Below are positions 46,111 to 57,757 of a stretch of 64,000 bases of DNA, one piece after another (within the stretch, counting starts at the first letter, position 1; each line of letters starts with the position of its first letter). The DNA lies in assembly GCA_044866075.1 (NCBI GenBank), contig JBIOTQ010000115.1:1-64000 (forward strand). Reading direction: 5' to 3'. Both the position numbers and the translations under genes were made by a program. The notes under the pieces are model-generated. The model saw only the letters and a program-made list of their open reading frames with translations. It ran no database searches and was not told where the DNA came from. The DNA is from JBASRP01 sp044866075. Its GTDB lineage: Bacteria; Actinomycetota; AC-67.

Positions 46111-47075
46111 GCCGCGACCTCCTGCCGTCGTTGCGTACGCCGGACCACCCACTTCTGGTCGATGCCCAGGTGCAACCACGAGAACACAGCAGCTATCCCG
46201 CAGATGAGGCTCGCGAGTCCGAGCAACGAGTGGAAGGAGCCGCCGCTCGTGAATGTCGTCCACTGACCGGCCAGCCGCGAGAGGATCCCGAATTGCAGCG
46301 CGAGCCCCGCGCCGACGACAGCATGCATACCTGTCGAGCGGATGGCGTCGTCGGCTTCCACGAGTCCCTCGGAGACGGCCGGCTGCGGCCGGTGCACGAT
46401 CCGACGCGTGGTGACCTCAACGATGATGACAAGAAGGATCGCGATCCCGCCCCACGCGAGAGCCTCGCCGAGATCGGGCCGCGTTCCGAGATTGTCCCCG
46501 CGAAATGCCGGATGGCCCTTCGGTATGAGCTGCCACACGGCAACGAGAGCGACGGTTGCGAGAGACACGGAACGCATCAGGATCGTCGCGACGGGAGTGA
46601 TGTAGTCGTTGATCCGCCGCGGCGCGAGGGCAGCGGCACGCGGCGCACCCGGCTGCGGACGGAACGCCCAGAGTTCGGCGATCGCCGCCCCCAGGAGATA
46701 GCCGCCGAACACCGCGCGCAACCCGCCAACGCCCGCCTTGTCCTGCCCAACGGCGACACCCACGATCACATAGGTGGCGTACCCGACCAACCCGCCGGCC
46801 GCACGGAAGCGCCTGCCGCGACGGAGGTAGCGGTGCACGACCTCCCGGTTTTCGTCCGTGATGGCGACCCCGTGCTTCTTCGTCCACCCTTTCAGGTAGT
46901 CCTCGCGAAGGAAGAACCCGTCGCGGATGATGAACGCGGCGACCGTCAGCAGCACGCCCACGGTGATGGCCTCGATCATGCCAAAACCCCACAGGTAGAC
47001 GGACGAGAGCAGGAGGCCGATCACGATGATCGGCGGCGCGGCGAAGGACAGGATCTTCTTGGTCGTTGCGTTCAT
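46107..47075 (-). CDS. multi-pass membrane protein of unknown function
   Basis: 322 residues, about seven helices: APPIIVIGLLLSSVYLWGFG, AITVGVLLTVAAFII, AGGLVGYATYVIVGVAVG, SVSLATVALVAVWQLI, AWGGIAILLVIIVEV, MHAVVGAGLALQFGIL, SLLGLASLICGIAAVFSW. A soluble loop near 50-90 contains LREDYLKGWTKKHGVAI. No family recognised. Being translated together with a YtrA-type regulator suggests a stress- or envelope-related channel or sensor, which is inference only. ATG 47075 chosen; a GTG nine bases earlier is in frame. Confidence 0.65.
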   Translation of the reverse strand: MNATTKKILSFAAPPIIVIGLLLSSVYLWGFGMIEAITVGVLLTVAAFIIRDGFFLREDYLKGWTKKHGVAITDENREVVHRYLRRGRRFRAAGGLVGYATYVIVGVAVGQDKAGVGGLRAVFGGYLLGAAIAELWAFRPQPGAPRAAALAPRRINDYITPVATILMRSVSLATVALVAVWQLIPKGHPAFRGDNLGTRPDLGEALAWGGIAILLVIIVEVTTRRIVHRPQPAVSEGLVEADDAIRSTGMHAVVGAGLALQFGILSRLAGQWTTFTSGGSFHSLLGLASLICGIAAVFSWLHLGIDQKWVVRRTQRRQEVAA

Positions 47076-47104
47076 CGCACCCACCCCCCCAGGCTCCCGT
47101 AGCC

Positions 47105-47152
47105 CTTTGTATCAACGCCTCAATACAATAATACAAAGTAGAAGGCTGTCAA
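47105..47152 (-). promoter_or_regulatory. promoter and operator of the GntR/membrane-protein operon
   Basis: Minus strand TTGACA (47147-47152), 16 bases, TATTGT (47125-47130). Arms CTTTGTAT (47105-47112) and ATACAAAG (47131-47138) form an 8-bp perfect inverted repeat that brackets the -10, with another ATACAA inside (47123-47128). This is the kind of site GntR proteins bind; occupancy would block transcription. A+T-rich island in a G+C-rich window. Confidence 0.6.
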
Positions 47153-47213
47153 GAGGAATCTTGGGGCCTAGGCGGTGCGGGCCAAGCGACGGAGACGGGA
47201 CTCTTAGACCTCG

Positions 47214-48899
47214 TCAGCCGCAGACGGCTCCGCGGCTCGCGCTCGAGACAAGACGCGCGTATTTGGCCAGCGCGCCCGTCGTATAGCGCGGGGGTGGCGG
47301 CGACCAATCCTGGAGCCGCAACGCGATCTGGTCCACCGGCACGTCCATGTCGAGGCGGCGGTTCGGGATGTCGAGGATGATCTGATCGCCTTCGCGGAGG
47401 AGGCCGATCGGACCGCCGTCCGTCGCCTCAGGAGCGATGTGCGCAACCATGTTGCCGTGGGTCGCGCCGGAGAAGCGGCCGTCGGTGATGAGGCACACGT
47501 GGTCGCCGAGACCGGCGCCGTTCACGGCGCTCGTAACGGCCAGCATCTCGCGCATGCCGGGGCCACCGCGCGGCCCCTCGTAACGGATCACGATCACGTC
47601 GCCGCGCTTGATACGTCCCTGCACGACCGCGTCGAACGCGTCCTCTTCGCGGTCGAAAACCCGGGCCGGGCCTTTGAAGACGGTGTCGTGCAGGCCGGCC
47701 ATCTTCGCGACGCACCCCTCCGGCGCGAGCGAGCCGCGCAGGATGGCGAAGCCTCCCATCGCGGAGATCGGTTCGGCGAGCGGGTGGACGACCTCGCGAT
47801 TGGTCGGCGTCCCCGCGCCTTCTAGGTTCTCCGCCACCGTCTTGCCGGTGACCGTCAGTGCGTCGCCGTCGATGAGTCCGGCGTCGAGCATCTCGCGCAT
47901 GATCGCCGGGATGCCGCCCGCGCGATCGATGTCGAGCATGACGAAGCGGCCCCACGGTTTCATGTCGGCGATGATCGGCGTCCGGCGGGCGATGCGGTCG
48001 AAGTCGTCGATCTCGAGCTCGGCGCCGACCTCGTTCGCGATGGCGAGGAGATGCAGGACGGCGTTCGTCGATCCTCCACAAGCGACGACGACGGCGATGG
48101 CGTTCTCGAGCGCGGTCTTCGTGATGATGTCGCGCGGCGTGATGCCCAACTCGAGGAGGTTCAGCACCGCTTCGCCGCTCGCACGCCCGAACGCGTCGCG
48201 CCGCGGATCGACGGCGGCGGGGCTTGCGCTTCCGGGCAACGAAACGCCGAGCGCCTCGAGCGCGGTGGCCATCGTGTTGGCGGTAAACATCCCACCGCAC
48301 GCGCCCGCACCGGGGCAGGCGTTCCGTTCCAGCTCCCGAAGGTCGTCGTCGCTCATCGTTCCCGCCGCGTGCGCGCCGACCGCTTCGAAGACGTCTTGGA
48401 TCGTCACGTCGTGGCCCTGGAACTGCCCGGGGAGGATCGTGCCGCCGTAGAGGAACACGCTCGGCAGGTTGAGCCGGGCGGCTCCCATCACCATGCCGGG
48501 CAGCGACTTGTCGCACCCAGCGATGGTGACGAGGCCGTCGAAGCGTTCGGCGTGCGCGACGAGCTCGACCGAATCCGCGATGATCTCGCGACTCACGAGC
48601 GATGCGCGCATGCCTTCGTGGCCCATCGAGATGCCGTCCGACACCGCGATCGTCGTGAACTCGACCGGCACTCCCCCGGCCGCGCGCGCGCCCTCCTTCG
48701 CCGCTTTCGCGACGCGGTCGAGGTTGAAGTTGCAAGGGGTCACCTCGTTCCAGGAGGAGGCGACGCCGATCTGCGGTTTGTTGAAGTCCTCTTCCGAGAA
48801 ACCGACGGCCCGGAGCATCGCGCGGGCCGGCGCGCGCGCCGGGCCCTCGGTCACCTCGCGGCTGCGGTGGCGCGGGTCGGCTTTCGTTCTCTGGGGCAT
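47214..48899 (-). CDS. ilvD: dihydroxyacid dehydratase
   Basis: 561 residues. Motifs: [80 protein letters not shown] (iron-sulfur cysteines), [18 protein letters not shown] at the end. It dehydrates the dihydroxy acids of the Val and Ile routes to keto acids. The gene stands alone, with ATG 8 nt after TATCCT (48908-48913), and shows no leader attenuator. Confidence 0.97.
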   Translation of the reverse strand: MPQRTKADPRHRSREVTEGPARAPARAMLRAVGFSEEDFNKPQIGVASSWNEVTPCNFNLDRVAKAAKEGARAAGGVPVEFTTIAVSDGISMGHEGMRASLVSREIIADSVELVAHAERFDGLVTIAGCDKSLPGMVMGAARLNLPSVFLYGGTILPGQFQGHDVTIQDVFEAVGAHAAGTMSDDDLRELERNACPGAGACGGMFTANTMATALEALGVSLPGSASPAAVDPRRDAFGRASGEAVLNLLELGITPRDIITKTALENAIAVVVACGGSTNAVLHLLAIANEVGAELEIDDFDRIARRTPIIADMKPWGRFVMLDIDRAGGIPAIMREMLDAGLIDGDALTVTGKTVAENLEGAGTPTNREVVHPLAEPISAMGGFAILRGSLAPEGCVAKMAGLHDTVFKGPARVFDREEDAFDAVVQGRIKRGDVIVIRYEGPRGGPGMREMLAVTSAVNGAGLGDHVCLITDGRFSGATHGNMVAHIAPEATDGGPIGLLREGDQIILDIPNRRLDMDVPVDQIALRLQDWSPPPPRYTTGALAKYARLVSSASRGAVCG

Positions 48900-48977
48900 C
48901 GCGCGAAAGGATACCGGCTCCGCCCACCGTTCGGTCCCGAAGGGCCGCGGGCGACGAGGCTCGAATATCCTCGGGCT

Positions 48978-49979
48978 ATGAGACGGCGCTCGGGGGCGCG
49001 GATCCTCCTAGGGTGTGTTGCGCTGGGCGTCCTCGTTCCGTCCTGCCTCTTCGTGCCGGGCAACAACCCCGTCGACGCCTATCGGTCGGCGCGGAGGCTG
49101 GCGGAGTTCGATGAGGTGGACCCAAGGATTCCGCACATCACGATCGTGCTCCACGCGTTCCGCGAGGACGCGATCGACGTCTATTCGCCCGGCTCTGAGG
49201 AAGAACAGATCTTTATCGCCGAGGCTGCCGCGGCATCCTTCGGTGAATCGTTCCCCGTCGCGGAGCCGAACTTCTTCGAGGACAACCGCGCGGATGTGCA
49301 GCTCGGGCACAGGCTGCTCAAACGTGAGGGAGACCTCTACACCCTGACCGTGCCGACTCAGGGACTGCAGGCCGCGGTCGAGAGCCGTGAATACTCGGGT
49401 TTCGATCTCCTCATCTGTCCGCCGAATGCAGAAGCCGTCTTCCTCGCTTCCCGACCTCCGGATTTCGAGGCGTGTATCAACGGCCGGGCATGGGAGGTCG
49501 GCGACGAGCGCCTGACCGTCACGGTGACCGTCCGTCCACGAACCGCCCACTACCTCATCTTCGTGGCCTCGGTCATCCTCGGCCTCGTGCTGCTGGGCGC
49601 GCTCGCATGGTTCGTCGGGAGCCGCTTGCGCGAGGGGCCGTTCCGGAACCGAACCTCGTCGGCGGTCGCGCTCGGCCTGATCGTCGGGGTGCTCGCGGGA
49701 GGCGGCGTCGCGTGGTCGATCGCCAGCGCGGCGATGCAGCTGGGCCCCTCCGACAACATCGCCCTTTCGAAGGACCTCGGGGTCGGTCTTTATGCCTTGT
49801 CGGCCGCCCTCCCCGCTCTGGCGGGGGCGATCCCCGGCCTCATCTTCCTGATCCTTCTGGTGAAACGGCGGCCGTGGCCGGATCAGCTCAGACCGGAACT
49901 GCCGGCGTTCCCGCCACCCCCGCCGCCCGGCGGCCCCGGATCATCTCCACCGCCGCCGCTTCCGTTCGGCGGTCGCTAG
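48978..49979 (+). CDS. membrane protein with N-terminal lipobox-like signal and Pro-rich tail
   Basis: 333 residues. N terminus [18 protein letters not shown] has a hydrophobic core and a cysteine in an imperfect lipobox (VPSC). An external domain of about 150 residues follows ([38 protein letters not shown]). Helices at about 190-215 ([20 protein letters not shown]), 225-250 and 265-295, then a Pro/Gly tail ending LPFGGR. Not recognised. Start ATG is 6 nt after TATCCT (48966-48971). Stop interlocks by 4 bases with the convergent DUF4234-like gene, whose proteins have similar Pro/Gly-rich tails. Confidence 0.68.
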   Translation: MRRRSGARILLGCVALGVLVPSCLFVPGNNPVDAYRSARRLAEFDEVDPRIPHITIVLHAFREDAIDVYSPGSEEEQIFIAEAAAASFGESFPVAEPNFFEDNRADVQLGHRLLKREGDLYTLTVPTQGLQAAVESREYSGFDLLICPPNAEAVFLASRPPDFEACINGRAWEVGDERLTVTVTVRPRTAHYLIFVASVILGLVLLGALAWFVGSRLREGPFRNRTSSAVALGLIVGVLAGGGVAWSIASAAMQLGPSDNIALSKDLGVGLYALSAALPALAGAIPGLIFLILLVKRRPWPDQLRPELPAFPPPPPPGGPGSSPPPPLPFGGR

Positions 49980-50719
49980 GAGGGTCCGGCCACGCCGGGT
50001 GTTCCGGGCGGGGTCGGCGCCGGGCCTTCCCACACGGGAGCACCTCCGGCGTCGATGCCGAGCCCTCGCAGGAGCGCATCCTCCATCGCTTCGTCGTCGT
50101 CGAAATGTCCGTTGCCGTCCCCCATCGTCTTGTACCGCCACACCATCCCCCAGATTCCCGCGGTGATGATGGTCAGGAAGATGTACAGTCCGGTGCTCCG
50201 TCTCTGCACGGGTTTCCGTCGCGGCGGGATCGCAGAGGACATCCCGAGCTTCTGCATGATCCACTCGGCGTTCGCTGCGTAACTCGACTCCCATTCGTCG
50301 AAGAAGATCAGATCCCTGTTGAGGAAGTGGTTGATGTAGGCGCCGACCAAGATCCCCACGTAGGGGATGAAGCGGAGGATCATCCAGAGCACAGGCTCGC
50401 GCTTGTTGCGAAGCTCGAAGGCGTCGATCTGCTGGTAGATACGCGACAGATTGTCGAGTCCTTCGGCGACCTCTTCCCGACGGCCGGCCGACTCGGCACG
50501 CGTGTTGAGCGTGTGCCAGAAGTACGACATGAACGCGAGCCGGCGTCGCGCGTGCTCGCTGCGTCGCTGGACGAGGCGGTAGGTCCCGTAATGCACGTAG
50601 AAACCGAACGTGATGATCGTCCAGCCGAGATAGCTCCAGTAGTTGAAGCGATAGTCGGTCTCGCCTCGTCTGCGAACCTCGGCGACGAGGAATTGTTCGT
50701 AGCTAAGTTGCGTAGCCAT
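49976..50719 (-). CDS. DUF4234-like membrane protein, copy 2
   Basis: 247 residues. Two DUF4234-like hydrophobic segments of pattern TFGFY-x-HYGTYRLVQRR (near 38-58) and TAGIWGMVWRYKTM (near 192-205), another helix pair near 108-130 (WMILRFIPYVGILVGAYINH), and a Pro/Gly tail. Charged, conserved middle: LAFMSYFWHTLNTRAES, EVAEGLDNLSRIYQQIDAFE, SSYAANAEWIMQKLGM. A closely related copy lies directly upstream; its stop overlaps this start as TGATG. Function unknown. Confidence 0.72.
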   Translation of the reverse strand: MATQLSYEQFLVAEVRRRGETDYRFNYWSYLGWTIITFGFYVHYGTYRLVQRRSEHARRRLAFMSYFWHTLNTRAESAGRREEVAEGLDNLSRIYQQIDAFELRNKREPVLWMILRFIPYVGILVGAYINHFLNRDLIFFDEWESSYAANAEWIMQKLGMSSAIPPRRKPVQRRSTGLYIFLTIITAGIWGMVWRYKTMGDGNGHFDDDEAMEDALLRGLGIDAGGAPVWEGPAPTPPGTPGVAGPS

Positions 50720-51546
50720 CAGGGCCGGTCCCGCGGCGCTTGGGGAGGCGGCAGGTGGCCGCTAGGCCCGAACTGGTGGCTCTCGTGCAGTGGCAGGGGC
50801 CCCGGGAGATCGGCCGGCGGTTCTCCAACGCCGGGTGTGCCCGGGGGGTTCACGAAGCCTGATCCCCACGCGGGAACGGCGCCCGGATCGACGCCAATCC
50901 CCCGCAGCAGCGCGTCCTCCATCGCGGCGTCGTCGTCGAAGTGGCCGTTCCCGTCGATCATGGTCTGGTACCGCCAAACGAGCGAGAAGATGCCGAACGT
51001 GATGACGGTCAAGAATACGTACAGCCCGGTGCTCCGATTGTGCACCGGTCTCGCTCTCTTCGGCACCGACACGGACATGCCGAGTCGCTGCATCACCCAT
51101 TCGGCGTTGGCCGCGTAGCTCGACTCCCACTCGTCGAGGAAAACGAAGTCCTTGTTCAAGAAATGGTTGATGTAGGCGCCGACGGGCCCGAAGACAAGGC
51201 GCAGGATCATCCAGAGGATCGACTCGCGTTTGTTGCGCAAGTCGTACGCGTCGACCTGCTGGTAGATCCGGGAGAGGTTGTCGAGACCCTCCGCGACCTC
51301 GTCGCGGCGGCCCGAGGATTCGGCGCGCTGGTTGAGCGTGTGCCAGAAGTAGGACATGAACGCCAGGCGCCGGCGAACGTGCTGCGCCCGGCGCTCGACG
51401 AGCTTGTAGGTCCCGTAGTGGCCGTAATAGGTGAACGTCAGGATGGTCCAGCCGAGGTAGCTCCAGTAGTTGAAGCGGTAGTCGGTTGCGTCGCGGCGAC
51501 GCACCTCCGCCACCAGGAATTGTTCGTAGGTGAGCTGCTGACTCAC
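50719..51546 (-). CDS. DUF4234-like membrane protein, copy 1
   Basis: 275 residues, clear paralogue of the following gene: shared LTYEQFLVAEVRRR (LSYEQ in the other), DYRFNYWSYLGWTI, RRRLAFMSYFWHTLN, EVAEGLDNLSRIYQQ, SSYAANAEWVMQRLGMS and GNGHFDDD-AMEDALLRG. The copies differ in the helix after WMILR, where this one is shorter by some six residues (LVFGPVGAYINH), and in the longer Pro/Gly-rich tail here. GTG start after AAGGAGGG. Both may form a hetero-oligomer, which is inference. Confidence 0.72.
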   Translation of the reverse strand: MSQQLTYEQFLVAEVRRRDATDYRFNYWSYLGWTILTFTYYGHYGTYKLVERRAQHVRRRLAFMSYFWHTLNQRAESSGRRDEVAEGLDNLSRIYQQVDAYDLRNKRESILWMILRLVFGPVGAYINHFLNKDFVFLDEWESSYAANAEWVMQRLGMSVSVPKRARPVHNRSTGLYVFLTVITFGIFSLVWRYQTMIDGNGHFDDDAAMEDALLRGIGVDPGAVPAWGSGFVNPPGTPGVGEPPADLPGPLPLHESHQFGPSGHLPPPQAPRDRP

Positions 51547-51607
51547 TGCGCCCTCCTTCGGCCGGGGCTAGCCTCACGTACGGGAGGGACAAGGTCAAAC
51601 GAGTTCG

Positions 51608-51802
51608 TCAGAGGATCGCGCGGCACCATGAGCAGCGCGCCGGCGGGTCCCGGCGCGCGTCGTAGATGTTCGGCCTCTGACAGTTCCAACAGTGGACCGA
51701 CGCGACGGCCGGCGTTGGCGATGAGGGCGGCCGGCTCGCGTGGTAGCCGGCGAGGAGCTTGTCGAGCTCGGGGTCGGCGCGCTTGCGGCGGCGGAAAGGC
51801 AT
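51608..51802 (-). CDS. small zinc-ribbon-like protein
   Basis: 64 residues. Basic start MPFRRRKRADPELDKLLAGY, proline-rich middle, then two Cys pairs: CWNCQRP and CSWC, 15 residues apart, of the C-x2-C ... C-x2-C zinc-ribbon type. GGGGGG precedes the ATG. An upstream TTG (51829) is in frame but has no site. Likely metal-binding; partner unknown. It lies between the DUF4234-like pair and gatB. Confidence 0.55.
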   Translation of the reverse strand: MPFRRRKRADPELDKLLAGYHASRPPSSPTPAVASVHCWNCQRPNIYDARRDPPARCSWCRAIL

Positions 51803-51878
51803 CTCGCGACCCCCCGGGAGCGGATCCAACGTTCACCCGAGAGTAAACGCCGGGCGCCCGAAAGGCGAAACTCGGCCG

Positions 51879-53339
51879 CTATGTCTCGCGGGCCAGGGCG
51901 GCCTGCAGGGATGCGCGGACGGCGTCGTTGTTCCCCTGGCCTTTGAGCGCGCGCTGGACCTGACCGATCAGGAATCCGAAGACCTTCTCCTCGCCCGCGC
52001 GGAACCGCTCGACCTCCTTGGGGTGCGCCGCGAGGACCTCGGCCACGGTCGCGTCGATCTGCGACGTGTCCGAGACCTGCGCGAGGCCGCGCTCTTCGAC
52101 GATCGCCGCCGGATCGGCTCCGGTGTCGAACGCATCCTGGAACACCTTCTTCGCCGTGTTGAGGTTGATCGTGCCGTTCCGGACGAGGGCGATCAGCCCG
52201 GCGAGCGCCGGCGCCGGCACACGAACGTCCTCGATCCCGATGCCGGCAACGTTGAGCGCCCGCGCCAGCTCCCCGGACATCCACACGGCGGCGTCGCGCG
52301 GAGCCACGTCCTGAGCGAGCAGGTCCTCGAAGTACGCGAGGCTCGCAGTCGACGCGCCGACGATGGCCGCCTGCTCGGCGGTGAGACCGTGCTCGCTCTC
52401 GAGGCGCGCGCGCCGCGCCGCCGGAAGCTCCGGGAGTTGTCCCCGCAGACCATCGATCCACGCGGCCTCGGGCTCTATCGGGACGAGGTCCGGCTCCGGG
52501 AAGTACCGGTAGTCGAACGCCTCCTCCTTCGAGCGGAGCGTTTTCGTCACGCCGGCGGCTTCGTCGAAGTGCCGCGTCTCTTGCACCAGCCGATCGCCTT
52601 TGTCCAGAGCCGTACTCTGTCGCTCGATCTCGTAGGTCAGCGCGCGGCCCACCGACCGGATCGAGTTGAGGTTCTTGATCTCGACCTTCGTCCCGAACCC
52701 TTCGCCCGGCTTCCGCAGCGACACGTTCGCGTCGCACCGCATCGAGCCTTCCTCCATGCGGACGTCCGACACGCCGAGCGCCTCCAGGATCGACCGCAAC
52801 TCGCCCACGTACCTCTGCGCTTGCGCCGGGGAGCGGATGTCGGGTTCCGAGACGATCTCGACGAGCGGGATACCGGCGCGGTTGTAGTCGACGAGCGAAT
52901 ACTTCGCTTCGTGGATCCGGCCTGTGGTCCCGACGTGCAACGTCTTCCCGGTGTCCTCCTCGAGATGCACGCGCGTGATGCCGACGCGGCGCGTGTCGCC
53001 GTCGACGGCGACGTCGAGGTACCCGGCGATACACAGCGGAAGGTCGTATTGGGAGATCTGATAGTTCTTCGGCATGTCGGGATAGAAGTAGTTCTTGCGG
53101 TGGAAGAGCGACCGCGGGGCAATCTCGCAGCCGAGCGCGAGTCCGATCAGCATCGTGTACTCGACCGCTTTGCGGTTGGCGACCGGCAGAGATCCCGGCT
53201 CCCCGAGACACACGGGGCACGTGCGGGTATTCGGCTCCCCGCCGAAGGTCGTCGGACATCCGCAGAACATCTTCGACGCCGTCGCGAGCTCGACGTGGCA
53301 CTCGAGCCCGATCACCGCTTCGTAGCCGTTGGCGCTCAC
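51879..53339 (-). CDS. gatB: aspartyl/glutamyl-tRNA amidotransferase subunit B
   Basis: 486 residues. GatB cradle domain: YEAVIGLECHVELATASKMF, CGCPTTFGGEPNTRTCPVCLG (zinc cysteines), RKNYFYPDMPKNYQISQYDL, HLEEDTGKTLH, DYNRAGIPLVEIVSEPD, EGSMRCDANVSLR, EIKNLNSIRSV. C-terminal YqeY-like domain follows (LIGQVQRALKGQGNNDAVR). It activates misacylated Glu-tRNA-Gln. GTG 53339 with GGAGGAG overlaps the upstream membrane-protein stop as GTGA. Confidence 0.97.
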   Translation of the reverse strand: MSANGYEAVIGLECHVELATASKMFCGCPTTFGGEPNTRTCPVCLGEPGSLPVANRKAVEYTMLIGLALGCEIAPRSLFHRKNYFYPDMPKNYQISQYDLPLCIAGYLDVAVDGDTRRVGITRVHLEEDTGKTLHVGTTGRIHEAKYSLVDYNRAGIPLVEIVSEPDIRSPAQAQRYVGELRSILEALGVSDVRMEEGSMRCDANVSLRKPGEGFGTKVEIKNLNSIRSVGRALTYEIERQSTALDKGDRLVQETRHFDEAAGVTKTLRSKEEAFDYRYFPEPDLVPIEPEAAWIDGLRGQLPELPAARRARLESEHGLTAEQAAIVGASTASLAYFEDLLAQDVAPRDAAVWMSGELARALNVAGIGIEDVRVPAPALAGLIALVRNGTINLNTAKKVFQDAFDTGADPAAIVEERGLAQVSDTSQIDATVAEVLAAHPKEVERFRAGEEKVFGFLIGQVQRALKGQGNNDAVRASLQAALARET

Positions 53340-53704
53340 GAGCTCCTCCGCGACAGGCCGTAGTACTCGCGCAGCTGCGGCCATGTCTGGCTGGAGATCA
53401 CGGCGATCGCGACGGTGACCGCCGTGCCGACCGGCAGCAGCAGCAGGAAGACGGTGCAGGCCACGAGGCCGAACCCGAGGCCCGCCGGGCCGCGGATCCC
53501 GGCGAGCAGCGCGCACGCGCCGCCGGCGACCATCAGCGTGCCGATCCCGGCCGGCACGGCCCACGCCGGCTCGTCGAACCCGTGCGATCCGCCGATCGCG
53601 AAGGACGTGATCGCCACGAACGCGCCGAGGATCGTTCCGATCCAACCGGAGAAGCGCAGCACGCGCACCGCGGCCGGGCGGACGTCGGCGGCCGCGGTCG
53701 TCAC
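53336..53704 (-). CDS. small membrane protein inserted between gatA and gatB
   Basis: 122 residues, four helices: [73 protein letters not shown]. Not recognised. GTG start overlaps the gatA stop (GTGA) with GGGAGG ahead, and its stop overlaps gatB the same way, so it is translated in series with both. No known GatCAB function involves a membrane protein. Confidence 0.68.
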   Translation of the reverse strand: MTTAAADVRPAAVRVLRFSGWIGTILGAFVAITSFAIGGSHGFDEPAWAVPAGIGTLMVAGGACALLAGIRGPAGLGFGLVACTVFLLLLPVGTAVTVAIAVISSQTWPQLREYYGLSRRSS

Positions 53705-55173
53705 CGCGCCTCCCACAGGGGCGGCGTCGGTGCCGGCCCGAGCGTCTGCTCCAACGCGTGCGCGGCGCGGAAGAGAAGCTCCTCGGACAGCGGCGGGCCG
53801 AGGACCTGGATCCCGACCGGAAGGCCGTCGTCGGACAAACCGCAGGGCAGGCTCACGCCGGCCGCGCCCGCGAGGTTGGACGGGATCGTGAACAGATCAG
53901 AGAGATACATCGCGAGCGGGTCGTCGGTCTTCTCGCCGATCTTGAACGCGGTCGTCGGGCTCGTCGGACAGATGAGGAAGTCGAACGTCTTGTACGCCTC
54001 GTCGAAGTCGCGGATGACGATCGTCCGCACCATCTGGGCCTTGCCGTAGTAGGCGTCGTAGTAGCCGGCCGACAGCGCGTACGTGCCGAGCATGATGCGG
54101 CGCTTGACCTCGTCGCCGAAGCCGTGCGCGCGGCTGCGCATGTTCATGTCGACTACGTCGCGCGGATCGTCGGCGCGGTAGCCGTAGCGGACGCCGTCGT
54201 AGCGTGCGAGGTTCGACGAGCACTCCGCGGGGGCGATCAGGTAGTACGCGGACAGCGCCACGTCGAACGACGGCAGAGAGACCTCGTCGACGTCGCAGCC
54301 GAGCGAGGCGAAGTGTTCGGCGGCCTCCTGGACGCGCGCCTTCACGCCGGGCTGCGTCCCCTCCCCCATCCCCTCGCGCACGACGCCGACCTTGAGGCCC
54401 TCGACGCCGCGGTCGAGCGCGCCGACGTAGTCGGGAACCGGTTCCGTCGCGCTGGTCGAATCCATCGGATCGTGCCCGGCGATCGTCTGCAGGACGGAGG
54501 CGGCGTCGCGCACCGTCCGCGCGAACGGTCCGATCTGGTCGAGCGACGAGGCGAAAGCGATGAGTCCGTACCGCGAGACGCGACCGTACGTCGGCTTCAC
54601 GCCGACGACGCCGCAGAGAGAGGCCGGCTGGCGGATCGAGCCGCCCGTGTCGGTACCCAGCGACACGGGCGCCATCCCCGCGGCGACGGACGCGGCGCTG
54701 CCGCCGGATGATCCACCGGGCACACGCGCGAGATCCCACGGGTTGCGCGTGGGGCCGAACGCGGAGTTCTCTGTCGAGGAGCCCATCGCGAACTCGTCCT
54801 GGTTCGTCTTGCCGAGGATCGGCATGCCGGCCGCGCGCAGTATCGACACGACGGTCGCGTCGTAGGGCGGGACGTAGTTCTCGAGGATCCGGCTTCCTGC
54901 GGTCGTGCGCACGCCGTCGGTGCAGAGCACGTCCTTGAGCGCGATCGGAACGCCGGCGAGTGGGCTCAGCGCCTTGCCGCGCGCGCGCGCTTCATCGACT
55001 GCATCCGCCTGCCCTCGCGCCTGGTCCGCGGTCACACTGAGGAACGCGTGGACCTCGGGGTCGAGCGCGTCGATGCGCGCGAGGTGCGCGTCGACGACAT
55101 CGCGCGCGCTCGCCTCGCCGCTCGCGACGGCGCGCGCGATAGATGACGCGTCGAGTTGCCAGAGGTCGGCCAC
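53701..55173 (-). CDS. gatA: aspartyl/glutamyl-tRNA amidotransferase subunit A
   Basis: 490 residues. Amidase signature with full triad: Lys80 in VPIALKDVL, Ser155 in [17 protein letters not shown], Ser179 in [13 protein letters not shown]. Also [17 protein letters not shown] and [15 protein letters not shown]. It frees ammonia from glutamine for GatB. GTG start 3 bases after gatC. Confidence 0.97.
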   Translation of the reverse strand: MADLWQLDASSIARAVASGEASARDVVDAHLARIDALDPEVHAFLSVTADQARGQADAVDEARARGKALSPLAGVPIALKDVLCTDGVRTTAGSRILENYVPPYDATVVSILRAAGMPILGKTNQDEFAMGSSTENSAFGPTRNPWDLARVPGGSSGGSAASVAAGMAPVSLGTDTGGSIRQPASLCGVVGVKPTYGRVSRYGLIAFASSLDQIGPFARTVRDAASVLQTIAGHDPMDSTSATEPVPDYVGALDRGVEGLKVGVVREGMGEGTQPGVKARVQEAAEHFASLGCDVDEVSLPSFDVALSAYYLIAPAECSSNLARYDGVRYGYRADDPRDVVDMNMRSRAHGFGDEVKRRIMLGTYALSAGYYDAYYGKAQMVRTIVIRDFDEAYKTFDFLICPTSPTTAFKIGEKTDDPLAMYLSDLFTIPSNLAGAAGVSLPCGLSDDGLPVGIQVLGPPLSEELLFRAAHALEQTLGPAPTPPLWEAR

Positions 55174-55176
55174 TTG

Positions 55177-55470
55177 TTACTGCTCCTCGATGATCCGTGG
55201 GACCTTGAAGCGGCCGTCCTCGACCTCGGGCGCGGTGGAGAGCGCCTTGCCTTGCGGGAGGCACTCGCTGATCTCGTCGTCGCGGAACACGTTCACGAGC
55301 GGGAGCGCGTGGGAGGTCGGCGGGACGTCGTCCGCCGCGACCTCGCTGACCCGTGCGGCGTGATCGAGGATCGCCGAGAGCTGCGCGCCGAACCGCGTCA
55401 CCTCGTCGTCGGACAGAGCGAGGCGCGCGAGCCGCGCGACGTGGAGGACCTCTTCCCGGGAGAGCTGCAT
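55177..55470 (-). CDS. gatC: aspartyl/glutamyl-tRNA amidotransferase subunit C
   Basis: 97 residues. LSREEVLHVARLARLALSDD, RFGAQLSAILDHAARVSEVA, then PLVNVFRDDEI and KVPRIIEEQ at the end, as in GatC. It clamps GatA to GatB. ATG is 6 nt after TAGACT (55477-55482), so the gatCAB series can be read from its own leaderless promoter. Confidence 0.95.
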   Translation of the reverse strand: MQLSREEVLHVARLARLALSDDEVTRFGAQLSAILDHAARVSEVAADDVPPTSHALPLVNVFRDDEISECLPQGKALSTAPEVEDGRFKVPRIIEEQ

Positions 55471-55479
55471 GGCGGCAGT

Positions 55480-57692
<2,213 letters not shown>

Positions 57693-57757
57693 GAGGACCT
57701 CCGCGTCGGCTACCGCGTCATTATAGGTCGGGGCGAGGGCCGTTTCGGGCGCCGCGG

